This document shows, piece by piece, positions 9,436 through 17,275 of a stretch of DNA of 64,000 bases (its first letter is position 1; each line of letters opens with the position of its first letter). Where the stretch lies: assembly GCA_910579125.1 (NCBI GenBank), contig CAJTTH010000006.1, positions 22,909 through 86,908 on the forward strand, in the 5' to 3' direction. Under the pieces are notes generated by a model. The model had not been told where the DNA came from, did no database searches, and worked only from the letters and a program-made list of their open reading frames with translations. This DNA comes from an uncultured Oscillospiraceae bacterium (GTDB taxonomy: Bacteria > Bacillota > Clostridia > Oscillospirales > Ruminococcaceae). The position numbers were made by a program, and so were the translations under genes.

Positions 9436-12402
9436 TTACCGCACTATATGTCCGTCGTCGTCGATAACATATCCCAGATCCTCGAGCTTTCTTACGATCT
9501 CGGCGTTGATGTCGCGGTTGTAGGACGAAAGCTGGAAGCGCGGAGATTTCTTGTTGTTTACAACGGCTCTGAACGCGTTATAAACGTTTCTCGTTACAGC
9601 GTAGGAAGCGGGAATTATCGGCACTTCCTTCAGTCTCTGCATCTGGTCATAGATCTTGTTGTACTCTGCTGTAGACCAGTTCAGTCTTGACAGTGCCTCG
9701 ATATTGGCGGTATCGTAGCGTCCGAGCGGACCCATTACCGCTTCTATCGTCTTACCGTACTCGACCTGAACATCCGCGGAGGTGAACCATGTAAGGAAAT
9801 CCCATGCCGCGTTGACGTCGGAGCAGCTGTTGAAGATGACCGCTCCGCCCGAACCGGAGTTCGCGGAGTAATCGAGCACCTCGTTGCCGTTCTCGTCAAC
9901 TCTGATAGTGCCGGGAACGTGAGTGAAATCCCACAGACCCTTGATCTCGGGAGCCGCTACGGAAAGCTGGCTGTAGAACGTCGCGTAGTTCTGCATTACC
10001 AGCGGCATTTCACCGGTTCTGAACAGCGAGAACGCGTCGTAGGTCTGCTTGAAGTCGAATATTGTGTAGAACTTTGTCCACTGTGTAAACGCCTCGACAG
10101 CAGCCTCAGTGTCGAACGTCGTCGCGGTAAGATCGTCGTTGTAGAAGCTCTGACCCGTCTGGTTCATAAGCAGTACGAACGTATTGCCCGCGTCAAATAC
10201 CTGCGAGGAGATATTCGACGGAAGTATCAGACCTACCTGCAAATACTTTCTCTGGAGGTCGGGGAGCATTTCAATAAGCTCTGTCCACGTCTCGGGCGGC
10301 TTCTGACCAATCTCCTCGAGAACGTCCGTGCGGTAAAACAGCATCGGGAAGCTGTCCGTGAGGGGCAACCCGTAAATGCCGCCCTCATATTCGTAGAGCG
10401 TCGAGATATCGCTCGGGAAACGCTGCATTACATTATCAAATCCCGGAAGCTCCTTAAGGTTGACCGCAAGTCCTCTTGACGCGAATACTACGGGCTGGTC
10501 GCCGCCTACAAACAGCGCGACCTCGGGACCCTTGTCCGCGAGCGTTGCCTCAAGGATCGCGCCCTGTACAAGGCGTATGCCCACCTGTGTGGTATGCTCG
10601 GGGTTATATTCGCTGGCAACGATTTCATTGATGACCGTAGCCTGGTCACGTCCGAGAGAAACCCAGACGTTAAGCGACTTGGAGTTGCTTTCGGAGATCG
10701 AGGTATAATCCTCGAAGAACGAACCCATAAACGACTGGAAGTTGAACGCCAAAGCCTGGAAGAAGTTGGACTTGGAGTTCCTGTAATCGTCGTGAACCGT
10801 TTTCACCTCGAAATAGTCCATTTCAAGCGGCTGACCGCGGTAGTCTCTCATCCACGCGGAAAGCGAGTTGATCTGGTCGCGGATACCCGAACTTCTGCTC
10901 GATACCATCATCGGAATATCATCGGGGTGCTTGACCGCCATATTCAAGATGACTGCAAGCGTCTGGAGCGTGGTAGCCTCCGAACCGCCCGAGCCTGTGA
11001 GCGCCTCTATGCCCTCTTTCTCGGCATAGAGCTGGTTGATCGCGGACTTGAAGAACGGGATAAGCTCGGGGATCTGCTCCTGGATATAATAATCGTTGAA
11101 CTCGTCCGGGTCGGTCGAGGTGATCATTACTATGCGTCTGTAGAAGTAGTTAAGCTGATAAACGATATCGTCAAGGCGTTCCATGACCTCGCCGATGTCG
11201 CCGGGGATAGCCTCGAACGCGATCGTGTTCACACCCGCGTTGAGCTTCACGTAAATAGGCTCACCGTCCTCGGTTTTCGGCTCGACGGTCTGCCACTTGG
11301 GGCTGTACTGAATTTTAACGTCGTCAAGCTCCTTGCAGGGAACTTCGCCGTTGACGTAAATTCGTCTGTTGGAGAAGAAGCCGCGCATGGTGCTCTGGCG
11401 AACGCGCATATTTATGTTATACCAACCGTCGGCGGGCACAGTGACCTCATATACCGTCGTCATCGTCGCCTTGCTCCACGTATCCGCACCGATAGTGTTG
11501 TAGCGCTTGTTTACGGGGTGCGAGGGGCTTATCGTATAATCCGAACGGTCGTAAGTCGGATAAAGTGTGGACGAAGTGGTATATTTCGGGGTCTCCGCCT
11601 CAACGAGAATAGCTTTCCCCTCCATAAGCGCGGGAGTGTTGTTTATCTCGTCCTGCGAGGGCTTGATGTCCGCGTAGGACGGCAGCTCCTCGGTATTGTA
11701 GAAACGGATGTTCTTCATATAAATGTTGGTCTTTACGCCGTTCAGTGTGAGCGTGTGCTGACCCGCGTCAAGATAGAAATAATACGGTGTGTTGATAAGA
11801 CCGTCCTTATCCTTGATAGGATAAGTAACCCAGCAGTCGTACTCCACCTGCGGCGGGCGCTTCTGGTTTTTGTTGAGTGCGTCGTACTGAATGCTGCTTG
11901 TCTGGTTATGCCAATATCTGTCAAGCTCGACAAGTCTCACCTCGTCAAACGGAGATTCATCGTCCAGCAGCAGCTCCACTTCAACGGTTGTGTTATTGCC
12001 CGCGACGGGATAATAGAACATCTCCATGTTGTACAGCCCCGCAGTCTTAACATCGAAAGTCCACGACACCGTTCCCTCGCTGTCGAGCCACGACACGCAG
12101 TCCTGTTCCCCCTCAAAGTCGACCAGCTCACAGACCGCTCCGTCGGACGCCGTAAACTTTGTCACGTCGACAACAACGTCCTCCATAGGCTTAGCAGCGT
12201 CGGAATACCTTTTTATGTAGTTTTTGTAAGCATTGGTATTGCTTACGATATTAAGGTTATCGACGGTGACTTCTTCGTCTTCCCCGCTGTTTTCGGCATA
12301 AGACACAACTCCGCCGCCCGTTTGCAGCATAGTCAATGCGGTAACTGCCGACACAGCAAGCGAGAGCATTCTTTTAAGCCCTAATTTCTGCTTTTTTGTC
12401 AC
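9436..12402 (-). CDS. Large extracellular solute-binding protein with N-terminal accessory domains
   Basis: Binding protein of the sugar transporter, 988 residues, about twice the usual length. The C-terminal half (from about residue 560) has the family 1 solute-binding pattern (VALFVGGDQPVVFASRGL, GIYGLPLTDSFPMLFYRTDVLEE, PPETWTELIEMLPDLQ). The N-terminal half looks like beta-sandwich carbohydrate-binding modules. I place the start at the GTG at 12402, not the ATG at 12447: an AAAGGTGG ribosome site lies just upstream of the GTG, and the promoter at 12451-12479 puts transcription start at about 12444. The signal peptide ends near VSYAEN and has no lipobox Cys, so the protein is probably released or held by the permeases. 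First gene of the operon running down to 274. Confidence 0.9.
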   Translation of the reverse strand: MTKKQKLGLKRMLSLAVSAVTALTMLQTGGGVVSYAENSGEDEEVTVDNLNIVSNTNAYKNYIKRYSDAAKPMEDVVVDVTKFTASDGAVCELVDFEGEQDCVSWLDSEGTVSWTFDVKTAGLYNMEMFYYPVAGNNTTVEVELLLDDESPFDEVRLVELDRYWHNQTSSIQYDALNKNQKRPPQVEYDCWVTYPIKDKDGLINTPYYFYLDAGQHTLTLNGVKTNIYMKNIRFYNTEELPSYADIKPSQDEINNTPALMEGKAILVEAETPKYTTSSTLYPTYDRSDYTISPSHPVNKRYNTIGADTWSKATMTTVYEVTVPADGWYNINMRVRQSTMRGFFSNRRIYVNGEVPCKELDDVKIQYSPKWQTVEPKTEDGEPIYVKLNAGVNTIAFEAIPGDIGEVMERLDDIVYQLNYFYRRIVMITSTDPDEFNDYYIQEQIPELIPFFKSAINQLYAEKEGIEALTGSGGSEATTLQTLAVILNMAVKHPDDIPMMVSSRSSGIRDQINSLSAWMRDYRGQPLEMDYFEVKTVHDDYRNSKSNFFQALAFNFQSFMGSFFEDYTSISESNSKSLNVWVSLGRDQATVINEIVASEYNPEHTTQVGIRLVQGAILEATLADKGPEVALFVGGDQPVVFASRGLAVNLKELPGFDNVMQRFPSDISTLYEYEGGIYGLPLTDSFPMLFYRTDVLEEIGQKPPETWTELIEMLPDLQRKYLQVGLILPSNISSQVFDAGNTFVLLMNQTGQSFYNDDLTATTFDTEAAVEAFTQWTKFYTIFDFKQTYDAFSLFRTGEMPLVMQNYATFYSQLSVAAPEIKGLWDFTHVPGTIRVDENGNEVLDYSANSGSGGAVIFNSCSDVNAAWDFLTWFTSADVQVEYGKTIEAVMGPLGRYDTANIEALSRLNWSTAEYNKIYDQMQRLKEVPIIPASYAVTRNVYNAFRAVVNNKKSPRFQLSSYNRDINAEIVRKLEDLGYVIDDDGHIVR

Positions 12403-12450
12403 AGTAATATCCACCTTTCCACAACAAATTAGCTGAATATATCTCACTTT

Positions 12451-12479
12451 ATTATAACAAATTTATCACCTACTGTCAA
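12451..12479 (-). promoter_or_regulatory. Sigma-A promoter of the glycan-transport operon
   Basis: On the minus strand TTGACA (12479-12474) and TATAAT (12456-12451) are separated by exactly 17 bases. Transcription should begin near 12444, about 40 bases before the GTG start of the binding protein. Confidence 0.85.
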
Positions 12480-12541
12480 TAACTATTGTTGAATTTAGTG
12501 ATTTTGTTTAATTTCCAGCCTTATAATTTATAAAAAATTAC

Positions 12542-12633
12542 AAAAAACCGCCCCGAGATCAGACGTAATGTGAAAATTCACATTTTATCGCAGCAAAATG
12601 TGCTGCGACCCGTCGTTCACGGAGCGGTTTTTT
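12542..12633. repeat. Cloverleaf-like inverted-repeat element, possible two-way terminator
   Basis: Arms at 12542-12555 and 12620-12633 pair over 14 positions with one mismatch. They enclose a short GACG/CGTC stem (12562-12565, 12611-12614) and two internal hairpins (12567-12584; 12589-12607 with a 7-bp CGCAGCA stem). T-runs follow the outer stem on both strands, so it can stop transcription either way. It lies upstream of the transport-operon promoter, so it is not part of that operon's leader. Confidence 0.6.
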
Positions 12634-13044
12634 AATTGACATTCGCCGAATTTCAACTTAATCCGACGGCAGATTTCGCTTAACATTACCTTTAAAAGTT
12701 CGTATTGCGTTCTCATACCGCATTTCGGTCTATGCAACCGGGTTTCCTCTGCCCGTTCTGTGATGCGCTTTCTGCGCTGTCCGCAAGTTCGGAGTGCCGT
12801 TCCCCAACGGCACTGCTGCGGTTTCCGCCTTGCTGCATATCGGGAGATGCCGCCGTTTTCACGGCTGTGGTGATTGCGGGCGTTTGCCCTTGTAGTCTTT
12901 CCCCAACTACTCTTTCTCTCTGTGTATCTTATATTTCCTCGTGTGTAAAGCGGAGGAGGTTTTCCTCCGTTCATAGTGGTAGTCAGCGGGAAAGAGGAAA
13001 AAGTTTCGGAATATTTTAAAGTTTTTTGAAAAAAATATAAAAAA
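12634..13044. other. Gene-free stretch with hairpins and degenerate coding-like sequence
   Basis: No convincing gene. On the minus strand two abutting frames look like worn coding sequence: one ends in RKPGCIDRNAV followed by TGA, and that TGA overlaps an ATG opening a 43-residue frame (MRTQYELLKVMLSEICRRIK...). The first has a stop a short way upstream and no ribosome site. Three hairpins are present, including AGTGCCGTT/AACGGCACT near 12800. It could be a mobile-element relic or an unrecognised structured RNA. Confidence 0.4.
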
Positions 13045-13073
13045 GCGCTCCCCGCACAAAGCACGGGGAGCGC
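13045..13073 (-). terminator. Strong rho-independent terminator
   Basis: A 10-bp stem, GCGCTCCCCG/CGGGGAGCGC, with a 9-base loop, followed on the minus strand by a T-rich run. It ends the surface-protein gene at 13115-13951. Confidence 0.88.
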
Positions 13074-13114
13074 CGATCAAAAACTGTTTTTAGAGCAGCA
13101 TTAGCTGTTCGGAA

Positions 13115-13951
13115 TTACTTTCTCTTTCTGGAGAGAATTACAGCGCCCGCAGCCAGAGCAGCTACGCCTACAACTGCAGCTACGCCCTCAACGCCGGTAT
13201 CTACGTTGTTTGTCGCATTGTTGCCGTTTGCGTTAGCGTCGCCACTGTTAGCCTCGCTGCCACCGTTATTGTCAGCGGGAGGAGTAGTGGTAGAAGTGCC
13301 GGCACTTACGGTACCCTTGCCCTTGTTATCAAACGTCATCAGAACGTTACCGGAAGCGTCCATAACAGCAAGCTCGGTAACTTCAAGACGGGAAATATTG
13401 CCGCTCCACTCTTTCAGGAATATCTGGAAGCAGGCAACATCAGCAACATCACCGGAACCGATAGCATTCGGGAACTCGTTAGAAGTTACTTTATAGGTGT
13501 AGTCGCCAACCTTTTCAGCCATGACATCCTTATCGGCAGCAGCCTCAAGACCAAGATCGGGGTCATTTACACCCCACCACTGCTGCTGCGGCCAGTTGTA
13601 CTTGCCCCACAACTCGGGAGCTTCCTTCTCGGAAGGCATACCGGAACCGCCGTTCTGAGAGATAATCAGACCGCCGCCAACTTGACCATCCCAGAAAACT
13701 CTGTCTTCTTCAATAACCGTAAAGGTAACAGAAAACTTAGCAATCTTAGAGATATCAATTCCGTAATCAGTAGCAGGCTTGTTCTCGTCTGGATTACCAA
13801 CATTGAAAATCTGCACGCCGTAATCAGCAGTACCGGTGCTCAATCCGGGATCGCCACCCTCTACGGGCAGAATTTCCGCGCTAGCCGCAACAGTCATCAT
13901 TCCGGCAGCGGCAATTGCAGCAGCAGCCGATAAAATCTTAGAAAACTTCAT
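13115..13951 (-). CDS. Secreted cell-surface protein with sortase-like C-terminal signal
   Basis: A 278-residue protein with a signal peptide (MKFSKILSAAAAIAAAG..., cleavage near ASAEI), a globular beta-rich part to about residue 205, and an Asn/Gly/Thr-rich linker. The C-terminal tail is NVDTG, then a hydrophobic helix, then RKRK. The tail has the shape of a sortase sorting signal, but the motif is NVDTG, not LPxTG or the NPxTG variants. The mature part has many Trp residues (PELWGKYNWPQQQWWG), which is compatible with carbohydrate binding, though I cannot name a family. The gene is monocistronic with its own promoter and terminator. Confidence 0.75.
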   Translation of the reverse strand: MKFSKILSAAAAIAAAGMMTVAASAEILPVEGGDPGLSTGTADYGVQIFNVGNPDENKPATDYGIDISKIAKFSVTFTVIEEDRVFWDGQVGGGLIISQNGGSGMPSEKEAPELWGKYNWPQQQWWGVNDPDLGLEAAADKDVMAEKVGDYTYKVTSNEFPNAIGSGDVADVACFQIFLKEWSGNISRLEVTELAVMDASGNVLMTFDNKGKGTVSAGTSTTTPPADNNGGSEANSGDANANGNNATNNVDTGVEGVAAVVGVAALAAGAVILSRKRK

Positions 13952-14049
13952 AATAAAAAATCCTCCTGGTAATATTTTTCCGGCTCGGAATTAAGCCGAA
14001 ACGATTTACGGGCATATCGGCACACTGCGCCTATCTTGCCCTCTATATT

Positions 14050-14077
14050 ACTATAACATTTTAAGATATTAAGTCAA
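14050..14077 (-). promoter_or_regulatory. Sigma-A promoter of the surface-protein gene
   Basis: Minus-strand TTGACT (14077-14072) and TATAGT (14055-14050) with a 16-base spacer, giving a leader of roughly 90 bases before the ATG at 13951. Confidence 0.6.
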
Positions 14078-14193
14078 TATGCATTTTGTCTAAATCTCAA
14101 AAAAAAATTCGTTACATTTACACAACTTGCTCCAACTTTTACGCCGCTTTTTACATATTTTTTGTTAATTCTGCATAAAAAATTACTTTGCTA

Positions 14194-14222
14194 TTGAATA
14201 TTTCCAAAAAAAGTGCTATAAT
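14194..14222 (+). promoter_or_regulatory. Promoter of tRNA-Arg
   Basis: TTGAAT (14194-14199) and TATAAT (14217-14222) with a 17-base spacer, 18 bases before the mature tRNA. Confidence 0.8.
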
Positions 14223-14240
14223 AAATAAGCTAAGACATTT

Positions 14241-14317
14241 GTCGCTGTAGCTCAGCCGGATAGAGCGACCGCCTCCTAAGCGGTAGGCCGGAGGTTCAAA
14301 TCCCCTCAGCGACGCCA
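14241..14317 (+). tRNA. tRNA-Arg (anticodon CCU)
   Basis: A 77-base cloverleaf. The acceptor arms GTCGCTG and CAGCGAC pair fully. The D arm is GCTCAGCCGGATAGAGC, and the anticodon stem CCGC/GCGG holds the loop CTCCTAA, giving anticodon CCT. The T arm contains GGTTCAAATCC, and the discriminator G plus an encoded CCA follow. It reads the AGG codon. It has its own promoter and terminator. Confidence 0.96.
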
Positions 14318-14322
14318 GCAAA

Positions 14323-14352
14323 AACGACAGTTTTCGAGAGGAGACTGTCGTT
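14323..14352 (+). terminator. Terminator of tRNA-Arg
   Basis: AACGACAG/CTGTCGTT stem followed by a T-rich run to 14360, immediately after the tRNA. Confidence 0.85.
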
Positions 14353-14424
14353 TTTGTTTTGTAAAAAGCTCTTGACAAATGCATAAAATCATAAAAAAAT
14401 ACGATGAGAAAAGGAGCGATCTAT

Positions 14425-14480
14425 ATGGTTCAAATCGAACCCCTATCCGATTTAAGAAATAAGTTCACGGAGATTGAAGC
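14425..14480 (+). pseudogene. 5' stub of a Phd/YefM-type antitoxin gene
   Basis: A strong ribosome site (AAAAGGAG, 7-8 bases before the ATG at 14425) opens a frame starting MVQIEPLSDLRNKFTEIE, the N-terminal pattern of Phd/YefM antitoxins (hydrophobic, PxSDLRN, F). After about 18 residues the similarity ends and the sequence becomes the antisense of the gene at 14452-14928. No toxin gene follows. It appears to be the head of a lost toxin-antitoxin locus left next to a tRNA gene. Confidence 0.5.
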
Positions 14481-14928
14481 CGTCAAAAAAATTATCGCCG
14501 AAACGTTTTTCGTACGGTCGTACAAAACATATTTTGTATTCGCCGAGACTTGCTTTCGGTGCCCCCGCAATCTCCGGAAGCGCGTGAACCGCGTCGATAA
14601 GCGCACAGGCTTGTTCGGCGTTGTTTGCTGCGAGAAGCCCCTCCGCTCTGTCGCACACGGCGGAGATAAGCTGCCCGAGCGCCGAATACCTGTCGGGTAA
14701 TTCCGCAGCAGCCGAACGAACTTCAATCAAACGCTCCGCGAGACCCTCCGAACCGCTGAGCAGCGCGGAACGGAATTTTATCAGCGCCAAGGACAAATTA
14801 TTTAGCGGCTCGCTTAAAATATACCTCCCGAAGCGTTTTTCCTGCCGCTCGTCAAACGCGGTGCGGGTTTTCTTGGCTCGGATAATGTCTTTAAGGCGCT
14901 TTATATCGCTTGATAATTTCATGTTCAT
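14452..14928 (-). CDS. Hypothetical helical protein downstream of a MoxR ATPase
   Basis: A 158-residue, mostly helical soluble protein without membrane segments or recognisable motifs. It begins one base after the MoxR stop codon, so the two are co-translated. An ATG at 14922 is an alternative start. The last residues (NLRELIS) overlap the plus-strand antitoxin stub, so its present C-terminus may come from a recombination joint and not from its original end. I do not recognise the family. It may be a partner or substrate adaptor of the ATPase (inference from coupling only). Confidence 0.65.
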   Translation of the reverse strand: MNMKLSSDIKRLKDIIRAKKTRTAFDERQEKRFGRYILSEPLNNLSLALIKFRSALLSGSEGLAERLIEVRSAAAELPDRYSALGQLISAVCDRAEGLLAANNAEQACALIDAVHALPEIAGAPKASLGEYKICFVRPYEKRFGDNFFDGFNLRELIS

Positions 14929-14929
14929 C

Positions 14930-15844
14930 TTAAACCGGAACTACCGTTTCCGCAAGTATCCGTTGGATTATTTCCTCGGACGACAGATATTCGCTCTGTC
15001 CCGCCGCAAGAATTACCCTGTGACCGAGAACGGACGAAGCCATGGTCTTCACGTCGTCGGGTGTGGCGAACGCTCGGTTGTTTATAAGCGCCATTGCCTG
15101 CGCAGCTCTGAAAAGGGCGATAGAAGCTCTTGGCGACGCACCGAGCTTTATTTCCTGCTTGTTTCGGGTCGCCCCGACGATCATCAGAATGTACGCCTTG
15201 ACCTGTTCCGACACGGAAACGCGCGACGCCATTTCACGCAAGGAAATTACTTCCTCCAGCGTCATAACGGGCTGAACCTCGATGTTGTGCGGCATTTTTT
15301 CAAGCATCTTCATTTCTGCGGCGCGGTCGGGATAGCCTATCGACAGGCGCATTAAAAAGCGGTCGAGCTGCGCCTCGGGAAGGTGATATGTTCCGTAGGT
15401 CTCGATCGGGTTCTGGGTCGCCAAGGTCATAAACGGCACGGGGAGCTTGTGCGTAACGCCGTCAACGGATATTTGCAGCTCCTCCATTGCCTCCAGCAGC
15501 GAGGACTGCACTTTCGGAGAGGTTCGGTTTATTTCGTCCGCGAGCAGAAAGTTGCACATCGCCGCACCCGCGCGGTACTCTGCCGCGCCCGTTTTCCGGT
15601 CGATGACCGTGTAGCCGATAACGTCCGACGGCATAAGGTCGGGTGTGAATTGAATTCGCCCGAAGCTCCCCGAAACGGACTTCGCCAGCGTTTCCGCAAG
15701 CAGCGTCTTCCCCACGCCGGGAACGTCCTCGATAAGCACGTGACCGCCCGCGATCATCGCGCAGATTATTTTAACGATAACGTTGTGCTTGCCAATAATT
15801 ACGTTTTCAATATTTTTGATGAGCTGTTCAATTCTGGGGTTCAT
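14930..15844 (-). CDS. MoxR-family AAA+ ATPase
   Basis: A 304-residue AAA+ ATPase of normal MoxR length. Walker A is GVGKT (about residues 44-48), Walker B is LLADEINR (about 99-106), sensor 1 is ATQNP, and the lid domain carries the GASPRAS sensor 2 motif. MoxR proteins act as chaperones that mature metalloenzymes or cell-envelope complexes, usually beside DUF58 and transglutaminase genes. Those partners are absent here: upstream is a 69-residue membrane protein and downstream a 158-residue protein of unknown function. The assignment to family is firm; the target is unknown. Confidence 0.95.
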   Translation of the reverse strand: MNPRIEQLIKNIENVIIGKHNVIVKIICAMIAGGHVLIEDVPGVGKTLLAETLAKSVSGSFGRIQFTPDLMPSDVIGYTVIDRKTGAAEYRAGAAMCNFLLADEINRTSPKVQSSLLEAMEELQISVDGVTHKLPVPFMTLATQNPIETYGTYHLPEAQLDRFLMRLSIGYPDRAAEMKMLEKMPHNIEVQPVMTLEEVISLREMASRVSVSEQVKAYILMIVGATRNKQEIKLGASPRASIALFRAAQAMALINNRAFATPDDVKTMASSVLGHRVILAAGQSEYLSSEEIIQRILAETVVPV

Positions 15845-15850
15845 ATCGTA

Positions 15851-16060
15851 TTACCCTTTCTCTTGATTATTTCGATTTGATTTTTCCGCAAAACGGCAAT
15901 TATCAGCCATATGAGCTCCGCCGCCAACCATGAAATAATTGTCCGAAATAAGCATCAGTATAAAAAATATCGGCGCACCGAGCAGTGAGATCAAAATATT
16001 TACGCCAAGGCCGCCGAACGTTCCCAGGATTGCGCAAAGTATAACGGCAGATTTTTTCAT
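15851..16060 (-). CDS. Small membrane protein upstream of MoxR
   Basis: A 69-residue protein with two hydrophobic stretches (KKSAVILCAILGTFGGLG and ILISLLGAPIFFILMLI) and a polar C-terminal tail. I chose the ATG at 16060, which has a GGGAAC-type ribosome site, over an upstream in-frame ATG at 16114 that lies inside the terminator hairpin of the ATPase gene. It ends 6 bases before the MoxR start, so it probably heads this three-gene operon. No family recognised. Confidence 0.6.
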   Translation of the reverse strand: MKKSAVILCAILGTFGGLGVNILISLLGAPIFFILMLISDNYFMVGGGAHMADNCRFAEKSNRNNQEKG

Positions 16061-16086
16061 ACGTGTTCCCTTTCGGCATATTAAAA

Positions 16087-16111
16087 CGGCGCGGCTAAAA
16101 CAGCCGCGCCG
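16087..16111 (-). terminator. Terminator of the sugar-transport ATPase gene
   Basis: A 10-bp stem, CGGCGCGGCT/AGCCGCGCCG, with a 5-base loop and a short T-run on the minus strand, 22 bases after the stop at 16133. Confidence 0.85.
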
Positions 16112-16132
16112 CAAATGTGCTTATGAATTAAA

Positions 16133-17275
16133 TCAGTTAAGCAGGCTGTGCTCGTCACCCGGATCAAACAGGTGGATCTTGTTCGGGTCAAGCGCAAGTC
16201 TGATAGTGTCCTGAGGACGTGCGGTACATCTGGGAGATACGCGCGCGGTGAGCGGCATACCCTCGCAGGTGAGGTACAGATATGTCTCCGCACCGAGCAT
16301 TTCGGTTACGTCTACGGTAGCCTCGATAATACCGGTCTTAGCAGCGGAGAGGAACATCTCCTCGTCGTGAATGTTCTCGGGGCGGATACCCAGAACGACT
16401 TCCTTGTCTACATAGTACTTCAGCGCATCGGTATCAGCCTTTGCGGAGGGAAGCTCAACATAGAACTTGCGTCCTCTCGAGGTCTTGGTGTCCTCGGAGC
16501 CGAACTCTACGGTGTACTTGCCGTCCTGCATAATGAGCTTAGCATTGATGAAGTTCATCTGCGGAGAGCCGATAAAGCCCGCTACGAACTTATTTACGGG
16601 CTGCTCGTACAGATTGATAGGAGAATCTATCTGCTGAACATAACCGTCCTTCATAACGACGATTCTGTCGCCCATGGTCATAGCCTCGGTCTGGTCGTGC
16701 GTTACGTAAATGAACGTAGTACCCAGTTTCTTATGCAGCTTGGAAAGCTCGGTTCTCATCTGCGCACGGAGCTTTGCGTCCAGGTTGGACAACGGCTCGT
16801 CGAGCAGGAAGACCTGAGGATCGCGGACGATAGCACGACCAAGCGCAACACGCTGTCTCTGACCGCCGGACAAAGCCTTCGGCTTTCTGTCGAGCAGGTG
16901 AGCGATGTCGAGTATCTTCGCAGCCTCTTCAACGAGCTTCTTTATCTCATCCTTGGGAACCTTGCGGAGCTTCAGACCGAACGCCATATTATCAAATACG
17001 GTCATGTGAGGATACAGAGCGTAGTTCTGGAAAACCATCGCGATATCTCTGTCCTTGGGGGCAACGTCATTTACAAGACGGTCGCCGATGAACAGCTCGC
17101 CCTCGGAGATCTCCTCCAGACCCGCGATCATACGAAGAGTGGTGGACTTACCGCATCCGGAAGGACCTACCAATACGATAAACTCCTTGTCCTTGATATT
17201 CATGGTGAAGTCCGAAACAGCTACGACACCGCCGGCATAGCGCTTGTAAATTCCTCTTGCCGATAAACTTGCCAT
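16133..17275 (-). CDS. Sugar ABC transporter ATP-binding protein, UgpC/MsmK/MalK type
   Basis: A 380-residue cytoplasmic ATPase. Walker A GPSGCGKST (about 38-46), the ABC signature LSGGQRQR, Walker B VFLLDEP and the H-loop YVTHDQTEAM are all present. The C-terminal third is the TOBE/regulatory domain typical of MalK-type ATPases that can serve several importers. It has a GGAGG ribosome site and its own terminator and is not in an operon with permeases. It is the only sugar-importer ATPase in the window, so it is the probable energiser of both permease pairs at 0.3-9.4 kb (inference from known shared use of MsmK-like ATPases). Confidence 0.95.
   Translation of the reverse strand: MASLSARGIYKRYAGGVVAVSDFTMNIKDKEFIVLVGPSGCGKSTTLRMIAGLEEISEGELFIGDRLVNDVAPKDRDIAMVFQNYALYPHMTVFDNMAFGLKLRKVPKDEIKKLVEEAAKILDIAHLLDRKPKALSGGQRQRVALGRAIVRDPQVFLLDEPLSNLDAKLRAQMRTELSKLHKKLGTTFIYVTHDQTEAMTMGDRIVVMKDGYVQQIDSPINLYEQPVNKFVAGFIGSPQMNFINAKLIMQDGKYTVEFGSEDTKTSRGRKFYVELPSAKADTDALKYYVDKEVVLGIRPENIHDEEMFLSAAKTGIIEATVDVTEMLGAETYLYLTCEGMPLTARVSPRCTARPQDTIRLALDPNKIHLFDPGDEHSLLN

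Noticed and set aside
10594..12384. 596-codon open frame on the plus strand
   Set aside because: Antisense to the solute-binding protein; the composition is that of a shadow frame and the sense gene has promoter, ribosome site and domains.
12585..13064. 159-codon minus-strand frame
   Set aside because: No ribosome site, runs through a terminator and hairpins, and has a composition unlike neighbouring genes.
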